Origin: Polynucleobacter necessarius
Lineage (GTDB): Bacteria; Pseudomonadota; Gammaproteobacteria; Burkholderiales; Burkholderiaceae
Assembly: GCF_900095185.1 (NCBI RefSeq)
Contig: NZ_LT606948.1
Span: 558,001 to 622,000, forward strand
Length of the DNA: 64,000 nucleotides
Direction of reading: 5' to 3'
The position numbers were made by a program, and so were the translations under genes. Within the stretch, counting starts at the first letter, position 1. Each line of letters starts with the position of its first letter. Shown in pieces: positions 31,046 through 42,126 of this stretch. The notes below the pieces were generated by a model, which saw only the letters and a list, made by a program, of their open reading frames with translations, did not search any database and was not told where the DNA came from.

Positions 31046-32349
31046 TCCACCTCACTTGCTTGACGCAAATGCCAGTCACTGGCTTGCTGATATTGATGGG
31101 CCACTTGCAACAAACGCGCCTCAGAAAAATAATTACCAATCAATTGCATGCCAATGGGTAAATTGCTTGCATTAAATCCACATGGAACGCTCATTGCAGG
31201 TAGGCCCGCTAAGTTTGTGGAAAGTGTATAAATATCTTCACGATACATTTGCACAGGATCTTTAGATTTTTCCCCTAAGCGCCAGGCTACATCAGGTGCC
31301 ACAGGGCCTAAGATAAGATCACACCGATCAAGAGCTGCTTGCAAATCTGCCGCAATAATGCGGCGAATTTTTTGTGCCTGCAGATAGTAAGCATCATAGT
31401 AACCATGGCAAAGCACATAGGTTCCAATCATGATGCGACGCTTCACTTCAGATCCAAAACCTTCAGTCCGAGATTTCGTATACATATCAGCCACATCTCG
31501 ATATTTATCTGCGCGATAACCATAACGCACACCATCAAAACGACTCAGATTGCTCGAAGCCTCTGCTGGCGCTAAAACGTAATAGACTGGAATCGATAAC
31601 TTTGTTTTAGGCAAACTGACCTCAACCAAAGTTGCGCCCAAGCTTTCTAAAAGCTTAGCAGCCTCATGCACAGACCTTGCAACATCACCTGCCAAACCAT
31701 CTGCAAAAAATTCTTTTGGCAAACCCACGCGCAAACCTTCTAATGGTTTTGCAGGATTCGAATTACTTTCTTGCCAATGTTGATTGAGATAGCGCCCAGA
31801 GCCGCCTGTATCGGTCCCGGTCGCAATTGGCGCTAGGCCGGCAGCAACAGCTGCCGCTGAACCGCCAGAAGATCCTCCAGCAACATGTGCGGCGTTCCAA
31901 GGATTTAAGACGGGTCCAAAAGCAGAATTCTCATTGGAGGAGCCCATCGCAAACTCGTCCATGTTAGTTTTGCCCAGACAAACCATGCCTGCCCCATGGG
32001 GATTGTTTTCATCTGGAATTCCCAAATTTGCAACCACAGCGGCATCAAATGGACTCTGATATCCAGCCAATATTTTCGATGCCGCTGTTGACTTCCAACC
32101 TCGAGTTACAAAAACATCTTTATGGGCCACGGGGATGCCGGTTAATTTACCAGCTTTACCATTCGAAATTAAGTGATCTGCTTTATTTGCTTGCTCTAAA
32201 CTTAAGTGGGCATTCACATCCAAGTAAGCATTCCACTGCTTGCCGGCGTCAATACGATCTAAAAAGTACTGAGTTAACTCGCTGCTGGAAACCTCTTTTG
32301 CAGCTAACGCTTTTGCCATTAAAGCGATAGGTGTGTTGTGCCAACTCAT
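31042..32349 (-). CDS. gatA: Asp-tRNA(Asn)/Glu-tRNA(Gln) amidotransferase subunit A with in-frame internal deletion
   Basis: GatA frees ammonia from glutamine for transamidation. The catalytic parts visible are [10 protein letters not shown] (Lys), [14 protein letters not shown] (cis-Ser) and GTDTGGS (nucleophile Ser). Directly after GTDTGGS the sequence jumps to [14 protein letters not shown] and [13 protein letters not shown]. In normal GatA about 55-60 residues intervene (the IRQPAAFCG...YGRVSRYG...SLDQAGP block). The protein is 435 residues against about 490, and the frame is kept. It sits in a tight gatC-gatA-gatB operon with ATGA overlaps. Loss of this block should damage the amidase fold, yet the frame stays open; function is doubtful. 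Confidence 0.88.
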   Translation of the reverse strand: MSWHNTPIALMAKALAAKEVSSSELTQYFLDRIDAGKQWNAYLDVNAHLSLEQANKADHLISNGKAGKLTGIPVAHKDVFVTRGWKSTAASKILAGYQSPFDAAVVANLGIPDENNPHGAGMVCLGKTNMDEFAMGSSNENSAFGPVLNPWNAAHVAGGSSGGSAAAVAAGLAPIATGTDTGGSGRYLNQHWQESNSNPAKPLEGLRVGLPKEFFADGLAGDVARSVHEAAKLLESLGATLVEVSLPKTKLSIPVYYVLAPAEASSNLSRFDGVRYGYRADKYRDVADMYTKSRTEGFGSEVKRRIMIGTYVLCHGYYDAYYLQAQKIRRIIAADLQAALDRCDLILGPVAPDVAWRLGEKSKDPVQMYREDIYTLSTNLAGLPAMSVPCGFNASNLPIGMQLIGNYFSEARLLQVAHQYQQASDWHLRQASEVE

Positions 32350-32639
32350 TCGATCACCCTTGGCACTAAGAAGTAGCCCCCCTGCTCCGCAGGGGCTGAT
32401 TGCATATTTTCAGCACGATGGTCCGATTCCGTGACTTGGTCGACACGCATGGGCTGAGCTAAATCACGCAAAAAGAGGATTGGGTGGGCCAAAGACTCAA
32501 GACCAGTTGTATCAACGGCCTGCATTTCCTCAACCAGAGAAAAAATTGCCTGTAATTGAGGCAAAACTGCCTCAGCTTCTGCCTGATTTAACTCAAGCCT
32601 AGAACGGTGCGCAATGCGCTGGACATCATCAAGTTTCAT
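32346..32639 (-). CDS. gatC: Asp-tRNA(Asn)/Glu-tRNA(Gln) amidotransferase subunit C
   Basis: The 97-residue GatC wraps between GatA and GatB and stabilises the complex. Family features: an N-terminal helix [33 protein letters not shown] and a C-terminal [23 protein letters not shown], matching the usual PR-VI/E end. It is first in the operon and divergent from mreB across a 61-bp AT-rich intergenic region that should hold both promoters. It appears intact. Confidence 0.93.
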   Translation of the reverse strand: MKLDDVQRIAHRSRLELNQAEAEAVLPQLQAIFSLVEEMQAVDTTGLESLAHPILFLRDLAQPMRVDQVTESDHRAENMQSAPAEQGGYFLVPRVIE

Positions 32640-32676
32640 GGGGCGCTAGAGTATCATTCCTATATATTTTTATTAA

Positions 32677-33744
<1,068 letters not shown>

Positions 33745-33768
33745 GCGACATATACGTCGACTGGGGAA

Positions 33769-34704
33769 TTGCAACATAGCGCACCACCACTTTTCAGACA
33801 GGGCATTCCGGCCTTACTTAAACTGATTGTTTGCCTGTCGATCAGCATCGCACTGATGTTGATCGATTTTCGTTTCCAAGCACTCGACCCTATTCGCAAT
33901 AATGTCAACTGGATTTTGCGTCCACTTGAGTATGTGATGATGACACCGCGCAATGCGTTTGAGGCAACGTCTGAATATTTCACGACGCGCGCAACACTAG
34001 ATCAAGAAAATCAAGTGATGAAGGCACGACAAGCAGAACTCTCTCTGCTGGCAAACCAATCTGAATTTTTGATGGTGGAAAACCAAAACTTACGTGAGTT
34101 GATGGACTTGCAAAAACAAGTCCCCTTCAAAACATTGCCAGTAGAGATTTTATTCAACCCACCAAATCCAATTTCTCAACGTATCATTATTAATCGTGGC
34201 AGCAATGATGGGCTCAAGCTTGGCAATCCCATTGCTAACGACTCTGGCATATTAGGCCAAGTGGTCCGTCTTTACGAGCGCTCTGCCGAGGTGTCCTTGC
34301 TTGAAGATCGTGATTTTGCGGTACCTGTCCAAGTAGCCCGCAATGGACTTCGTGCCGCAGTATTTGGGGCAGGTCGTGGCAATCCATTAGACCTTCGATA
34401 TCTTCCCGTCGCAAGTGACCTCGAAGTGGGGGATATTTTATTGACCTCAGGAATTGATGGCGTTTACCCCCCTGGATTTGCAGTGGCCGTTATTAGCAAA
34501 ATTGAGCGCAATGTTGATAAAAACTCATCTAATGTATTTTGTATGCCCGTAGCCGCAGTTAATCGCTATCGTCAAGCTCTAGCCCTTTTATATGACCCTC
34601 AATTCGACGCTAAAGCACCGAGTATTAATAACAAAGCCAACTCTGGTACACCGCTAACCAACACACCGGGTAGACGCCAAACTCGCGGGCGGGGAACGCA
34701 ATGA
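33769..34704 (+). CDS. mreC: Rod-shape-determining protein MreC
   Basis: The 311-residue bitopic protein links MreB/RodZ with PBP2 in the periplasm. It has an N-terminal membrane segment (LLKLIVCLSISIALMLIDF), then a coiled coil (LDQENQVMKARQAELSLLANQ) and the beta-domain with INRGSNDGLKLGNPI and VGDILLTSGIDGVYPPG. TTG at 33769 is chosen because family members begin M-[Q]-[HY]-S-A-P-P-L-F; no ATG lies nearby. Its stop overlaps mreD as ATGA. Confidence 0.9.
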   Translation: MQHSAPPLFRQGIPALLKLIVCLSISIALMLIDFRFQALDPIRNNVNWILRPLEYVMMTPRNAFEATSEYFTTRATLDQENQVMKARQAELSLLANQSEFLMVENQNLRELMDLQKQVPFKTLPVEILFNPPNPISQRIIINRGSNDGLKLGNPIANDSGILGQVVRLYERSAEVSLLEDRDFAVPVQVARNGLRAAVFGAGRGNPLDLRYLPVASDLEVGDILLTSGIDGVYPPGFAVAVISKIERNVDKNSSNVFCMPVAAVNRYRQALALLYDPQFDAKAPSINNKANSGTPLTNTPGRRQTRGRGTQ

Positions 34705-35225
34705 TCGATTTCCAGAGTGGCTATATTCTGCGCCCGGTAGACCCGGTCTTTATTTATTTCAGCCTCTTTTGTGCGTTGCTATTAAATCTCTTGCCAATTG
34801 GCAACTATGGTTGGGTGCCTGATTGGTTAATTTTATGTATTGTATTTTGGAATATTCATCAGCATCGTTATGTCAACGTCATTACCGCCTTCATTCTCGG
34901 TTTATTGATGGATGTTCATAATTCAGATCTTTTGGGTCTGCATGCATTTAGCTATTCTCTGGTTGCTTATGTAGCCATCTCTTGGCATAGACGTATTGTG
35001 GCTTTGACGGTTCTATCTCAAGCACTGCATCTACTTCCTGTTTTTATATTGGTATCACTTTTTCCTGTGCTGGTGCATTGGTTGCTCAGTGGAGAACTTT
35101 ACTGGTGGGCTCTCACAGGAGCCATTCAAGCGCTGATTGAAGCAATGCTTTGGCCATTAGCAACACGTGTACTGCTTGCACCACAGCGCCGCCCAATAGA
35201 CGTTGATCACAATCGACCGCTCTGA
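34701..35225 (+). CDS. mreD: Rod-shape-determining protein MreD
   Basis: A 174-residue integral membrane protein with five or six hydrophobic segments (for example FIYFSLFCALLLNLLPI and VITAFILGLLMDVHNSDLLG). The motif GLLMDVHNSDLLGLHAFSY in short form is typical of MreD. The ATG overlaps the mreC stop and the gene ends 8 bp before mrdA. It is a component of the elongasome. It appears intact. Confidence 0.9.
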   Translation: MIDFQSGYILRPVDPVFIYFSLFCALLLNLLPIGNYGWVPDWLILCIVFWNIHQHRYVNVITAFILGLLMDVHNSDLLGLHAFSYSLVAYVAISWHRRIVALTVLSQALHLLPVFILVSLFPVLVHWLLSGELYWWALTGAIQALIEAMLWPLATRVLLAPQRRPIDVDHNRPL

Positions 35226-35233
35226 GAAGTAAT

Positions 35234-37141
35234 ATGGTTTCTTTTAAAAAGCCAGGCCTCGTCTCATTTCACGAGCGAATTCATATTGCGACTCTCTTTG
35301 TCACATTTTGCTTTTTACTGCTCATTACTCGACTTGTATGGCTGCAACTCATTAGCCATGGAAAATATGCGCTATTGGCAGAGAACAATCGCATCGCATT
35401 AGTACCGGCGCCAGCAAATCGTGGCCTTTTAATTGATCGTAACGGCATTGTGATTGGCAGAAATTATTCGGCCCTCACTTTGGATGTAAATGCCGAAGAA
35501 ATAAAAGGTAATGTAGATCAACTAATCAATGATCTTTCTGAAATCATTGATATTTCTCCTAGAGATCGTCGAAATTTCACAAGATCCTTGGAGGATTCAC
35601 GCAATATGGGCACATTTCCCCTGCGTTCGATGCTTACCGAGACTGAAACAGCCCGTTTTATGGCTAACCGCTACCGTTTTCCGGGCGTAGAAATCCGCGC
35701 TAGAAGTTTCCGAGAGTACCCCTATAACGAATTAGCCTCACATCTTATTGGTTATATCGGACGAGTTTCCAAAAAAGATAAGGAGCGCATGCAGGCCGAA
35801 ATAGAGGGCTCTAAAGCGGATGATCCCAATGCATTGCAGACCTCATTTTTACCCGGCATTCAGCATGTCGGAAAGATTGGCTTAGAACAAAGCTACGAAA
35901 ATGTTTTACGTGGTGTACCTGGATACGACCAAGTAGAAATTACTGCGGGCGGCAAGCCAGTGCGTACGCTTTCCAGCTCTCCATCGATTCCCGGTAAAAA
36001 CGTGGTGCTCTCTGTAGATATCAAGTTGCAATATTTAGTTGAACAACTTTACGGAAATTTTCGTGGTGCATTTGTAGCGATTGAGCCTGAAACTGGTGAT
36101 GTATTGGCATTTGTTTCTAAGCCTACCTTTAATCCCAATGATTTTGTTGAGGGTATTGATTCGGTTACTTGGAAAGAGCTCAATGACTCTCCGCAAAAAC
36201 CCCTCTATAACCGACCACTAAAAGGGATTTACCCTCCTGGCTCTACTTACAAACCATTTATGGCACTGGCTGCTTTAGAAACTAAAAAGCGCACTCCGTC
36301 ACAAACGATCTCGGATCCTGGTTACTTTGATTTTGGCAACCATACATTCCGCGACGATAAAAAAGGAGGTCACGGAATTGTGGACATGCAAAAGTCAATA
36401 GTGGAATCTTGTGATACCTACTATTATCTATTAGCACGCGATATGGGTGTCAACATGATTCATGACTTTATGAAGCCCTTAGGCTTCGGACAGATCACCG
36501 GCATTGATTTGCAAGGAGAGGCTAGAGGGGTTCTACCATCAACCGAGTGGAAGAAAAATACTTTCAAAAAGCCAGAGCACCAAAAATGGTACGAAGGTGA
36601 AACGATTTCTTTGGGAATTGGCCAAGGTTATAACGCTTTCACTATTTTGCAATTAGCGCACGCCATGGCTAATTTTGCTAATAATGGCATCGTGATGAAG
36701 CCTCATCTAGTGAAGGCGATTGAAGATCCATTCACTCGCAATCGTGTACTAACAACTCCAAAAGAAAGCTATCGCATTGATCTGAATCGCGATAATATTG
36801 CGCTTATCAAAAAAGCCATGCTTGAGGTGAATATCACCGGTACATCTGCAGCAACATTCAAAGATGTAGGATATCAAGTTGGCGGAAAGACTGGTACAGC
36901 ACAAGTCTTCAGTTTGAATTCGAAAGAATATAAACATAACGCCACTGCAGAAGTTTTGCGCGACCATGCTTTATATATTGCATTTGCTCCAATAGATAAA
37001 CCCACCATCGTGATTGCTATGGTTGTGGAAAATGCTGGCTTCGGAGCGCAACATGCTGCACCGATTGCACGTAAAGCACTGGACTATTACATTGAGGGCA
37101 AGTGGCCTAAGGAGATTCCCGAATGGAAAAGAGCCCCTTAA
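35234..37141 (+). CDS. mrdA: Penicillin-binding protein 2 (elongation transpeptidase)
   Basis: The 635-residue monofunctional transpeptidase works with RodA. It has an N-terminal membrane anchor (IATLFVTFCFLLLITRLVWL), a dimerisation domain containing RSFREYPYNELASHLIGYIG, and the transpeptidase domain with active-site STYK in YPPGSTYKPFMAL, the SCD motif in VESCDTYYY, and KTG in GGKTGTAQVF. The end overlaps rodA by 19 bp, indicating coupling. It appears intact. Confidence 0.95.
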   Translation: MVSFKKPGLVSFHERIHIATLFVTFCFLLLITRLVWLQLISHGKYALLAENNRIALVPAPANRGLLIDRNGIVIGRNYSALTLDVNAEEIKGNVDQLINDLSEIIDISPRDRRNFTRSLEDSRNMGTFPLRSMLTETETARFMANRYRFPGVEIRARSFREYPYNELASHLIGYIGRVSKKDKERMQAEIEGSKADDPNALQTSFLPGIQHVGKIGLEQSYENVLRGVPGYDQVEITAGGKPVRTLSSSPSIPGKNVVLSVDIKLQYLVEQLYGNFRGAFVAIEPETGDVLAFVSKPTFNPNDFVEGIDSVTWKELNDSPQKPLYNRPLKGIYPPGSTYKPFMALAALETKKRTPSQTISDPGYFDFGNHTFRDDKKGGHGIVDMQKSIVESCDTYYYLLARDMGVNMIHDFMKPLGFGQITGIDLQGEARGVLPSTEWKKNTFKKPEHQKWYEGETISLGIGQGYNAFTILQLAHAMANFANNGIVMKPHLVKAIEDPFTRNRVLTTPKESYRIDLNRDNIALIKKAMLEVNITGTSAATFKDVGYQVGGKTGTAQVFSLNSKEYKHNATAEVLRDHALYIAFAPIDKPTIVIAMVVENAGFGAQHAAPIARKALDYYIEGKWPKEIPEWKRAP

Positions 37142-38274
37142 TCAAAGTTCAAGGATTTTTCTTTGACATTTTTGCTGGACTCGATCGCCAGCTAGGCCTT
37201 ATATTGCTTGGCTTAGCGGCTGTTGGTTTTTTTACCTTCTTGTCTGCAAGACAAAATACTCCCGTGCAAATTGCAGATGAGTTACGTAATCTTGCACTGT
37301 CATTTTTAGTGATGTGGACTGTCTCGCGTATTCCGCCTAAATGGTTAGAGATGGGTGCAGTTTGGATTTATGGATTAGGCGTTGCTCTCTTAATCGCAGT
37401 GGCTGTATTTGGATTAATCAAAAAAGGTGCACGTCGTTGGCTCAATCTTGGTGTCGTGATTCAACCATCAGAAATTATGAAAATTGCGATGCCGCTCATG
37501 CTTGCTTGGTACTTTCAAAAGCGGGAAGGCATTCAAAAATCTTGGGACTATGGTGTTGCCGCCATTATTCTGGCAATCCCTGTTTTTCTGATTGCGCGCC
37601 AGCCCGATCTAGGAACTGCCCTACTAGTATTTGCAGCTGGCTTTTACGTCATCATCTTAGCTGGTCTACCTTGGAAATGGATTTTGCCGTTTGTGGGTCT
37701 TGGTGTTATTGGTATTTTGTTAATTATTATTTTTGGTAGCGCGATCTGTGCCCATGATGTGGTTTGGCCGCTTGTTCATAACTATCAAAAACATCGCGTA
37801 TGTACTTTGCTAGATCCCACCAGTGATCCCTTAGGCAAAGGCTTTCATACCATTCAATCGATGATTGCGATTGGTTCTGGTGGATTCTTTGGCAAAGGAT
37901 GGTTTCACGGAACACAGGCACATCTAGAATTCATTCCAGAAAAACATACTGACTTTATATTTGCCGTTTTCTCAGAAGAGTTTGGCCTTCTGGGCAACAT
38001 CATATTAATTGCATTATTTTTTGACCTCATTAAAAGAGGGCTTGCAATTTCTGCGAGTGCTCCTAATTTGTTCACCCGACTTTTAGGTGCTTCTGTTACC
38101 TTAATTTTCTTCACCTATGCGTTTGTGAATATTGGAATGGTAAGTGGTTTACTACCTGTTGTAGGGGTGCCGCTTCCGTTTATTAGCTACGGTGGCACAG
38201 CATTAGTCACGCTTGGGTTTGGAGCAGGATTATTGATGAGTATTCATCGTCACCGTCGCCTCGTACAAAGTTAG
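37123..38274 (+). CDS. rodA: RodA peptidoglycan glycosyltransferase (SEDS)
   Basis: The 383-residue polytopic SEDS glycosyltransferase polymerises lipid II in partnership with PBP2. Conserved segments: ARRWLNLGVVIQPSEIMKIA, ARQPDLGTALLV, FIPEKHTDFIFAVFSEEFG (in part) and the C-terminal GVPLPFISYGGTALVTLG signature. About ten hydrophobic spans are visible. It is the last gene of the mre operon and is followed by a strong bidirectional terminator. It appears intact. Confidence 0.95.
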   Translation: MEKSPLIKVQGFFFDIFAGLDRQLGLILLGLAAVGFFTFLSARQNTPVQIADELRNLALSFLVMWTVSRIPPKWLEMGAVWIYGLGVALLIAVAVFGLIKKGARRWLNLGVVIQPSEIMKIAMPLMLAWYFQKREGIQKSWDYGVAAIILAIPVFLIARQPDLGTALLVFAAGFYVIILAGLPWKWILPFVGLGVIGILLIIIFGSAICAHDVVWPLVHNYQKHRVCTLLDPTSDPLGKGFHTIQSMIAIGSGGFFGKGWFHGTQAHLEFIPEKHTDFIFAVFSEEFGLLGNIILIALFFDLIKRGLAISASAPNLFTRLLGASVTLIFFTYAFVNIGMVSGLLPVVGVPLPFISYGGTALVTLGFGAGLLMSIHRHRRLVQS

Positions 38275-38322
38275 GCTGCAGTTGCCGCTTAATCTACCTT
38301 AAAAGATCTTGCGAACTCTTAA

Positions 38323-38362
38323 GGTAATAAAAAAGCCCAGCATGCCGGGCTTTTTTATTACC
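38323..38362. terminator. Bidirectional rho-independent terminator between rodA and HU
   Basis: A 16-bp perfect inverted repeat, GGTAATAAAAAAGCCC against GGGCTTTTTTATTACC, with an 8-base loop. A-run and T-run flank a GC stem, so it can stop the mre operon on the plus strand and the HU gene on the minus strand. Confidence 0.9.
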
Positions 38363-38371
38363 AAGAAAAAA

Positions 38372-38656
38372 TTACTTCTTACGCTTGTTAACTGAATCTT
38401 TAAATGCTTTACCAGCAGAAAACTTAACAGTTTTAGTAGCAGCGATTTTGAGCGGTTCGCCAGATTTTGGGTTACGACCCATACGTGCAGCACGCTTTCC
38501 AGCTGCAAAAGTACCAAAGCCGATCAGTTGTAATGAGTCACCTTTAGTAACAGCTTTGATGATATTTGCGATAGCAGAATTCAATGCAAATTCAGCTTTG
38601 GCTTTAGAGATCTCCGCATCGTCAGCAATCGCTGCGATTAGTTCGGCTTTGTTCAA
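38372..38656 (-). CDS. HU-family DNA-binding protein
   Basis: A 94-residue nucleoid protein. It starts [20 protein letters not shown], and the DNA-binding arm region is [22 protein letters not shown] with [17 protein letters not shown] after it. The start is TTG at 38656, preceded at normal spacing by GGAGC; the longer frame from 38692 adds residues that do not match HU. Terminator read-in from rodA is blocked by the hairpin after its stop. It appears intact. Confidence 0.93.
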   Translation of the reverse strand: MNKAELIAAIADDAEISKAKAEFALNSAIANIIKAVTKGDSLQLIGFGTFAAGKRAARMGRNPKSGEPLKIAATKTVKFSAGKAFKDSVNKRKK

Positions 38657-38769
38657 GTGAAGCTCCTTATAGATATTGATGTCAGCGCACATTACGCTTA
38701 TATGATTTTAACTACAAAAACTTACAAAAATAAAGTTGCGTTACAGCAATTTTTTACTACCCCTACAAA

Positions 38770-39129
38770 TTACCCATCCAAAACTACGATATCAGAAACG
38801 AAATACTCCGTATCGCCAAAACAAGTAGTTGGTCAACCTATGTGCTGCTCATACTTCAAAGCTACTTTTTTGACTAAGTTAGCATTTATTTTTTGCGCCA
38901 CAGCATTATCACGCACCGTCAAGAAAGATTTTTCTGACATTGTCCCTGGCATGGAAACCATCGCTCTAATGCACCCTCCCAAGCTTTGCATAAATAGCCG
39001 CGATTTGAGAGTTTCTGTACATATCCTGAGCACTCTCCACTTCTGTAGCTCCAAGTGAGCATTGCCCAGGTGTAGACTGAAATACTCACTAACTTAATTA
39101 AAACAAAGCTTAAGAGCCATTTTTTATAA
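38770..39129 (-). pseudogene. Small membrane-anchored conserved protein, frameshift plus TGA
   Basis: On the minus strand KKWLLSFVLIKLVSISVYTW looks like an N-terminal membrane anchor, followed by GYVQKLSNRGYLCKAWEGAL. A frameshift near 38960 moves to MVSMPGTMSEKSFLTVRD and VALKYEQHIG. A TGA then interrupts before PTTCFGDTEYFVSDIVVLDG, which ends at TAA 38770. The pattern matches a family of about 120-residue betaproteobacterial proteins (sometimes mislabelled 6-phosphogluconate dehydrogenase), recalled from memory; function unknown. No start codon in the first frame is evident. Confidence 0.6.
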
Positions 39130-39258
39130 AGCTATTCATCAGCATTTCCTCGGTAACTCTCCACGCAAACCGTTAACGGGTCCTTACATCTTCTATGTCG
39201 AGTATATGAGCTTCCACGCCCAAGCAATAGTCTAGTTAGCGCTGTCATCCAAATTAAA

Positions 39259-40195
39259 ATGGAGTTCATTACCTTAATTAGACCAATCCCCATGGAAATT
39301 CGGCACATTATCTTTTTTGTTTTTGTAGCATCTGCGGTTTATGTCTATTTCAGAGGCAAGGTTCGTTTTGGAGTTGTCAGATCACTGACCGACTACCAGG
39401 TGCTTTTGGCGCCAGTAAATACGCTTTTATATTTATTTTCAAAGGTTAAGCCCAGCGCCTTTATTTCAGTCTCCCAATTTCCTACGATAAAAGTAATCCA
39501 AGACAGCTGGGAAATGATTCGACAAGAAGCCCTTTCTTTGCAAGAGGGTGGTTCGATTGCTGCGGCTACCGGATATAACGATATTGGCTTCAACTCTTTT
39601 TTCGAACTGGCTGGAAGCGTTTGCACCTATGTTGGCATAGAAAGAAGGTGCCCTCAGCTCAGGCAAACTGTCCAAAGACAGTGGCGCTCTTGAAATCAAT
39701 CCCTTCAGTCAAGGCAGCGATGTTTGCCTCACTACTAACCCCCCGGGAACAACTCTAGTACGTCATCGCAATCCGTATGCGGGATCTCTGCGATATCACA
39801 TCGGCCTATTCACGCCAAACAATCCCAAATGCTTTATTGATGTTGATAATGAGCGCTACTTTTGGAAAGATGGTGAGGCGGTCATATTTGATGAAACCTA
39901 CATTCACTATGCCGCTAATGAAACTGATCAACAAAGAATCATTTGATTTTTCGATGTCGAGCGTCCTGTATACACAAAAGTAGTGCAGCTCTTTAATCGC
40001 CGGTTTGCGCGATATGTGATGAGCGCAGCAACATCTCAAAACGTTGAAGGTGAAAAAATTGGTTTTGTTAATATTCTGTTTACCTAGTTTTACCAGCTAC
40101 GCGCTCAAGCTAAAAAGTTAAAGGCAAAACATCGCTCCATATATTACATTGGTAAATGGGTTCTTATTCTAGGGATTTTGTGGGCCATTTTTTGA
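39259..40195 (+). pseudogene. LpxO-like lipid A / aspartyl beta-hydroxylase, decayed
   Basis: From ATG 39259 the N-terminal membrane span (IIFFVFVASAVYVYF) and GYNDIGFNSFF are read before a shift near 39605. Later parts in other frames include SIPSVKAAMFASL, RHRNPYAGSLRYHIGLFTP, FDETYIHYAANETDQQRII, a TGA, FFDVERPVYTK, and a TAG near 40086. The iron-ligand motif normally HRDPYAG reads HRNPYAG, a further lesion. LpxO hydroxylates a lipid A acyl chain. At least two frameshifts and two stops rule out function. Confidence 0.82.
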
Positions 40196-40207
40196 TAGAC
40201 TGACCCC

Positions 40208-40504
40208 TCACGGAATCAATAACTGAACAATGTGCTCCGGACTAATAGTGCCCCATATTTCCACTCGCTTCTTGCGGCTATTTTGTCCAGATACGAATTG
40301 AATTTGCTTCTGCGGCACTCTTAATTGCTTGGAAAGCCAGGTCAACAAAAGTTCATTAGCCTTGTTTTCAAGAGCTTGGGCTTGCAGGGAACTCTTTAAA
40401 CAGCCGTCATGCAGTCCAACAACTTTGGTTAGTTTTGCACCCGGCTAGCAATGCAAATTGAGAATGGTTCCATGAGGAGTTTTTGTTACCCAAATAGGCG
40501 TCAT
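40208..40504 (-). pseudogene. DUF167 (YggU family) protein, one in-frame TAG
   Basis: From ATG 40504 the frame reads MTPIWVTKTPHGTILNLHC, then TAG at 40445-40447 where a Gln (CAG) probably stood, then PGAKLTKVVGLHDGCLKSS through to HIVQLLIP and TGA at 40208. The total of 98 sense codons plus one stop codon matches the DUF167 fold size, with the conserved PGAK and the C-terminal SRKKRVEI region. Function in the family is unknown. One transition explains the loss. Confidence 0.75.
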
Positions 40505-40526
40505 CAAAGTACTTTAAACTGCAACC

Positions 40527-41198
40527 ATGACAACGAATAATTCTCAAGCCCTTGAACAACTATTTACCAACAATCGGACATGGGCCGAAAGTATGGTTTC
40601 TAAAGATGCCGACTTCTTTAAGCGCTTAGTTTCTCAACAAGCCCCTGAATATCTTTGGATAGGCTGCTCTGACAGTCGCGTTCCAGCAAATGACATTGTG
40701 AATTTATTGCCCGGCGAGCTATTCGTTCATCGAAATGTTGCTAACGTAGTAGTTCATACAGACTTAAATTGCTTGTCCGTCATACAATTTGCAATTGACC
40801 TTTTAAAGGTGAAACATATATTAGTTGTAGGTCACTACGGCTGCTCTGGCGTGCATGCAGCTCTCGCAGATAAACGCGTGGGGCTCGCCGATAACTGGTT
40901 ACGCCATGTTAAAGATGTTCACCAAAAACATGAACGATATTTGGGCGAATTACTCCCTACCGCTAAACGACAAGATCGTTTATGCGAGCTCAACGTGATT
41001 GAGCAAGTTGTCAATGTTTGCGAAACAACCATCGTGCAAGATGCATGGTCCCGGGGACAAGAGCTAACAGTGCATGGTTGGGCATACGGACTAGACACTG
41101 GTTTAGTAAATGACTTAGGAATGTCGTGTAGCTCGATCGAGGAAATGACTGAACGCTATGCAAAGTCAACTAAGCGTTACGAATCAGAGCACAACTAG
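40527..41198 (+). CDS. can: Beta-class carbonic anhydrase
   Basis: The 223-residue zinc enzyme hydrates CO2 to bicarbonate, needed for carboxylations in air. Zinc ligands are in WIGCSDSRVPAND (Cys and the Asp-Arg dyad) and VGHYGCSGV (His and Cys). PGELFVHRNVANVV lies between. Its last 41 bases overlap the start region of the third acyltransferase pseudogene. It appears intact, surrounded on both sides by pseudogenes, so it is probably essential here. Confidence 0.94.
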   Translation: MTTNNSQALEQLFTNNRTWAESMVSKDADFFKRLVSQQAPEYLWIGCSDSRVPANDIVNLLPGELFVHRNVANVVVHTDLNCLSVIQFAIDLLKVKHILVVGHYGCSGVHAALADKRVGLADNWLRHVKDVHQKHERYLGELLPTAKRQDRLCELNVIEQVVNVCETTIVQDAWSRGQELTVHGWAYGLDTGLVNDLGMSCSSIEEMTERYAKSTKRYESEHN

Positions 41199-42103
41199 TT
41201 TGCTACAAACCATTTCTAATCAAGCTGGCGTTGTTCTACTTCGACTCCTAGCGATTTTGCCCTATGAGTTATTAGTAGTCGCTATTGGCTATGGCCTGGG
41301 ATTTATTGCTGCCCGCATTCCGAGTGATAGAAATCGAGTAGTTAAGACAAATCTGCACTTATGCTTTCCTAAATTCAACCCAGATGAAATTGACTCTCTA
41401 AGCAAACAGCACTGGAGGTTACTAGGTTGAAGTCTTGTTGAAACAAGCATCATTTTGTGTGGTAGTTCACATCAATTAAGCAAAGTGATTGAGGTGAAAT
41501 CTGCTGTTGACCTCTCGAGTAAAACACCTCGAATCTTGGTCAATATGCACTTCACCAGCATTGAGAGCAGCATTATATTGAGCGCCCTCCTCTCCAAAGA
41601 AAAACATTGGCCGCGTACTTCAGGGTTGTTTCAAAGAATAAAAAATCCTTTTTTCAATAAAAAATTGTTGAGTGGCGCAATCGCTTTGGCGGAAATTCTA
41701 TTGATCGACAGGGCAATACAAAGGAGATTATTCGTGAAATGGGTAATGGTGATTTCATCATCATCGCCGCTGACATTGATTTGGGACTCAAAGAGTCTGA
41801 GTTTGTTCCTTTTTTAGAATTCAAACCAACACTATCACCACGATTTCTCGTTTAGCAAAGATTACGGGTGCAGACGTATGCCTCATGACAACCACTCTGA
41901 AGTCAGATGAATCGGGGTATCTTGGCGAAATTGAGAAACCTTTAGAGAACTTTCCTGGGTCTGATCCAAAATCAGATACAGCGCGCTTAAATCAATATTT
42001 TGAGCAAGAAATTCGACTGCGACCGACAGAGTCCTCCTGGGTTCATAAGTGTTTCAAAAATCGACCCGATAGCGCTCCTAGCCCCTATAACCCTTCTATA
42101 TAA
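41158..42103 (+). pseudogene. Third LpxL-type acyltransferase, TGA plus frameshifts
   Basis: The head from about 41158-41203 reads PYELLVVAIGYGLGF and ARIPSDRNRVVKTNLHLCFP, then TGA at 41428-41430 after HWRLLG. The frame resumes with ILVNMHFTSIESS (the HX4E motif) and RTSGLFQRIKNPFFNKK. Shifts near 41675 and 41815 lead to RFGGNSIDRQGNTKEIIRE, AADIDLGLKESEFVPF and VHKCFKNRPDS, ending TAA 42103. It is a close paralogue of the copy at 18313-19212 and more degraded. It begins inside the 3' end of can. Confidence 0.83.
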
Positions 42104-42126
42104 AGGTCTTTTACCCTATTATTGAG

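Noticed and set aside
38657-39058. Plus-strand ORF of 133 codons
   Set aside because: It overlaps a minus-strand pseudogene whose frames give family-like sequence, while this frame gives none.
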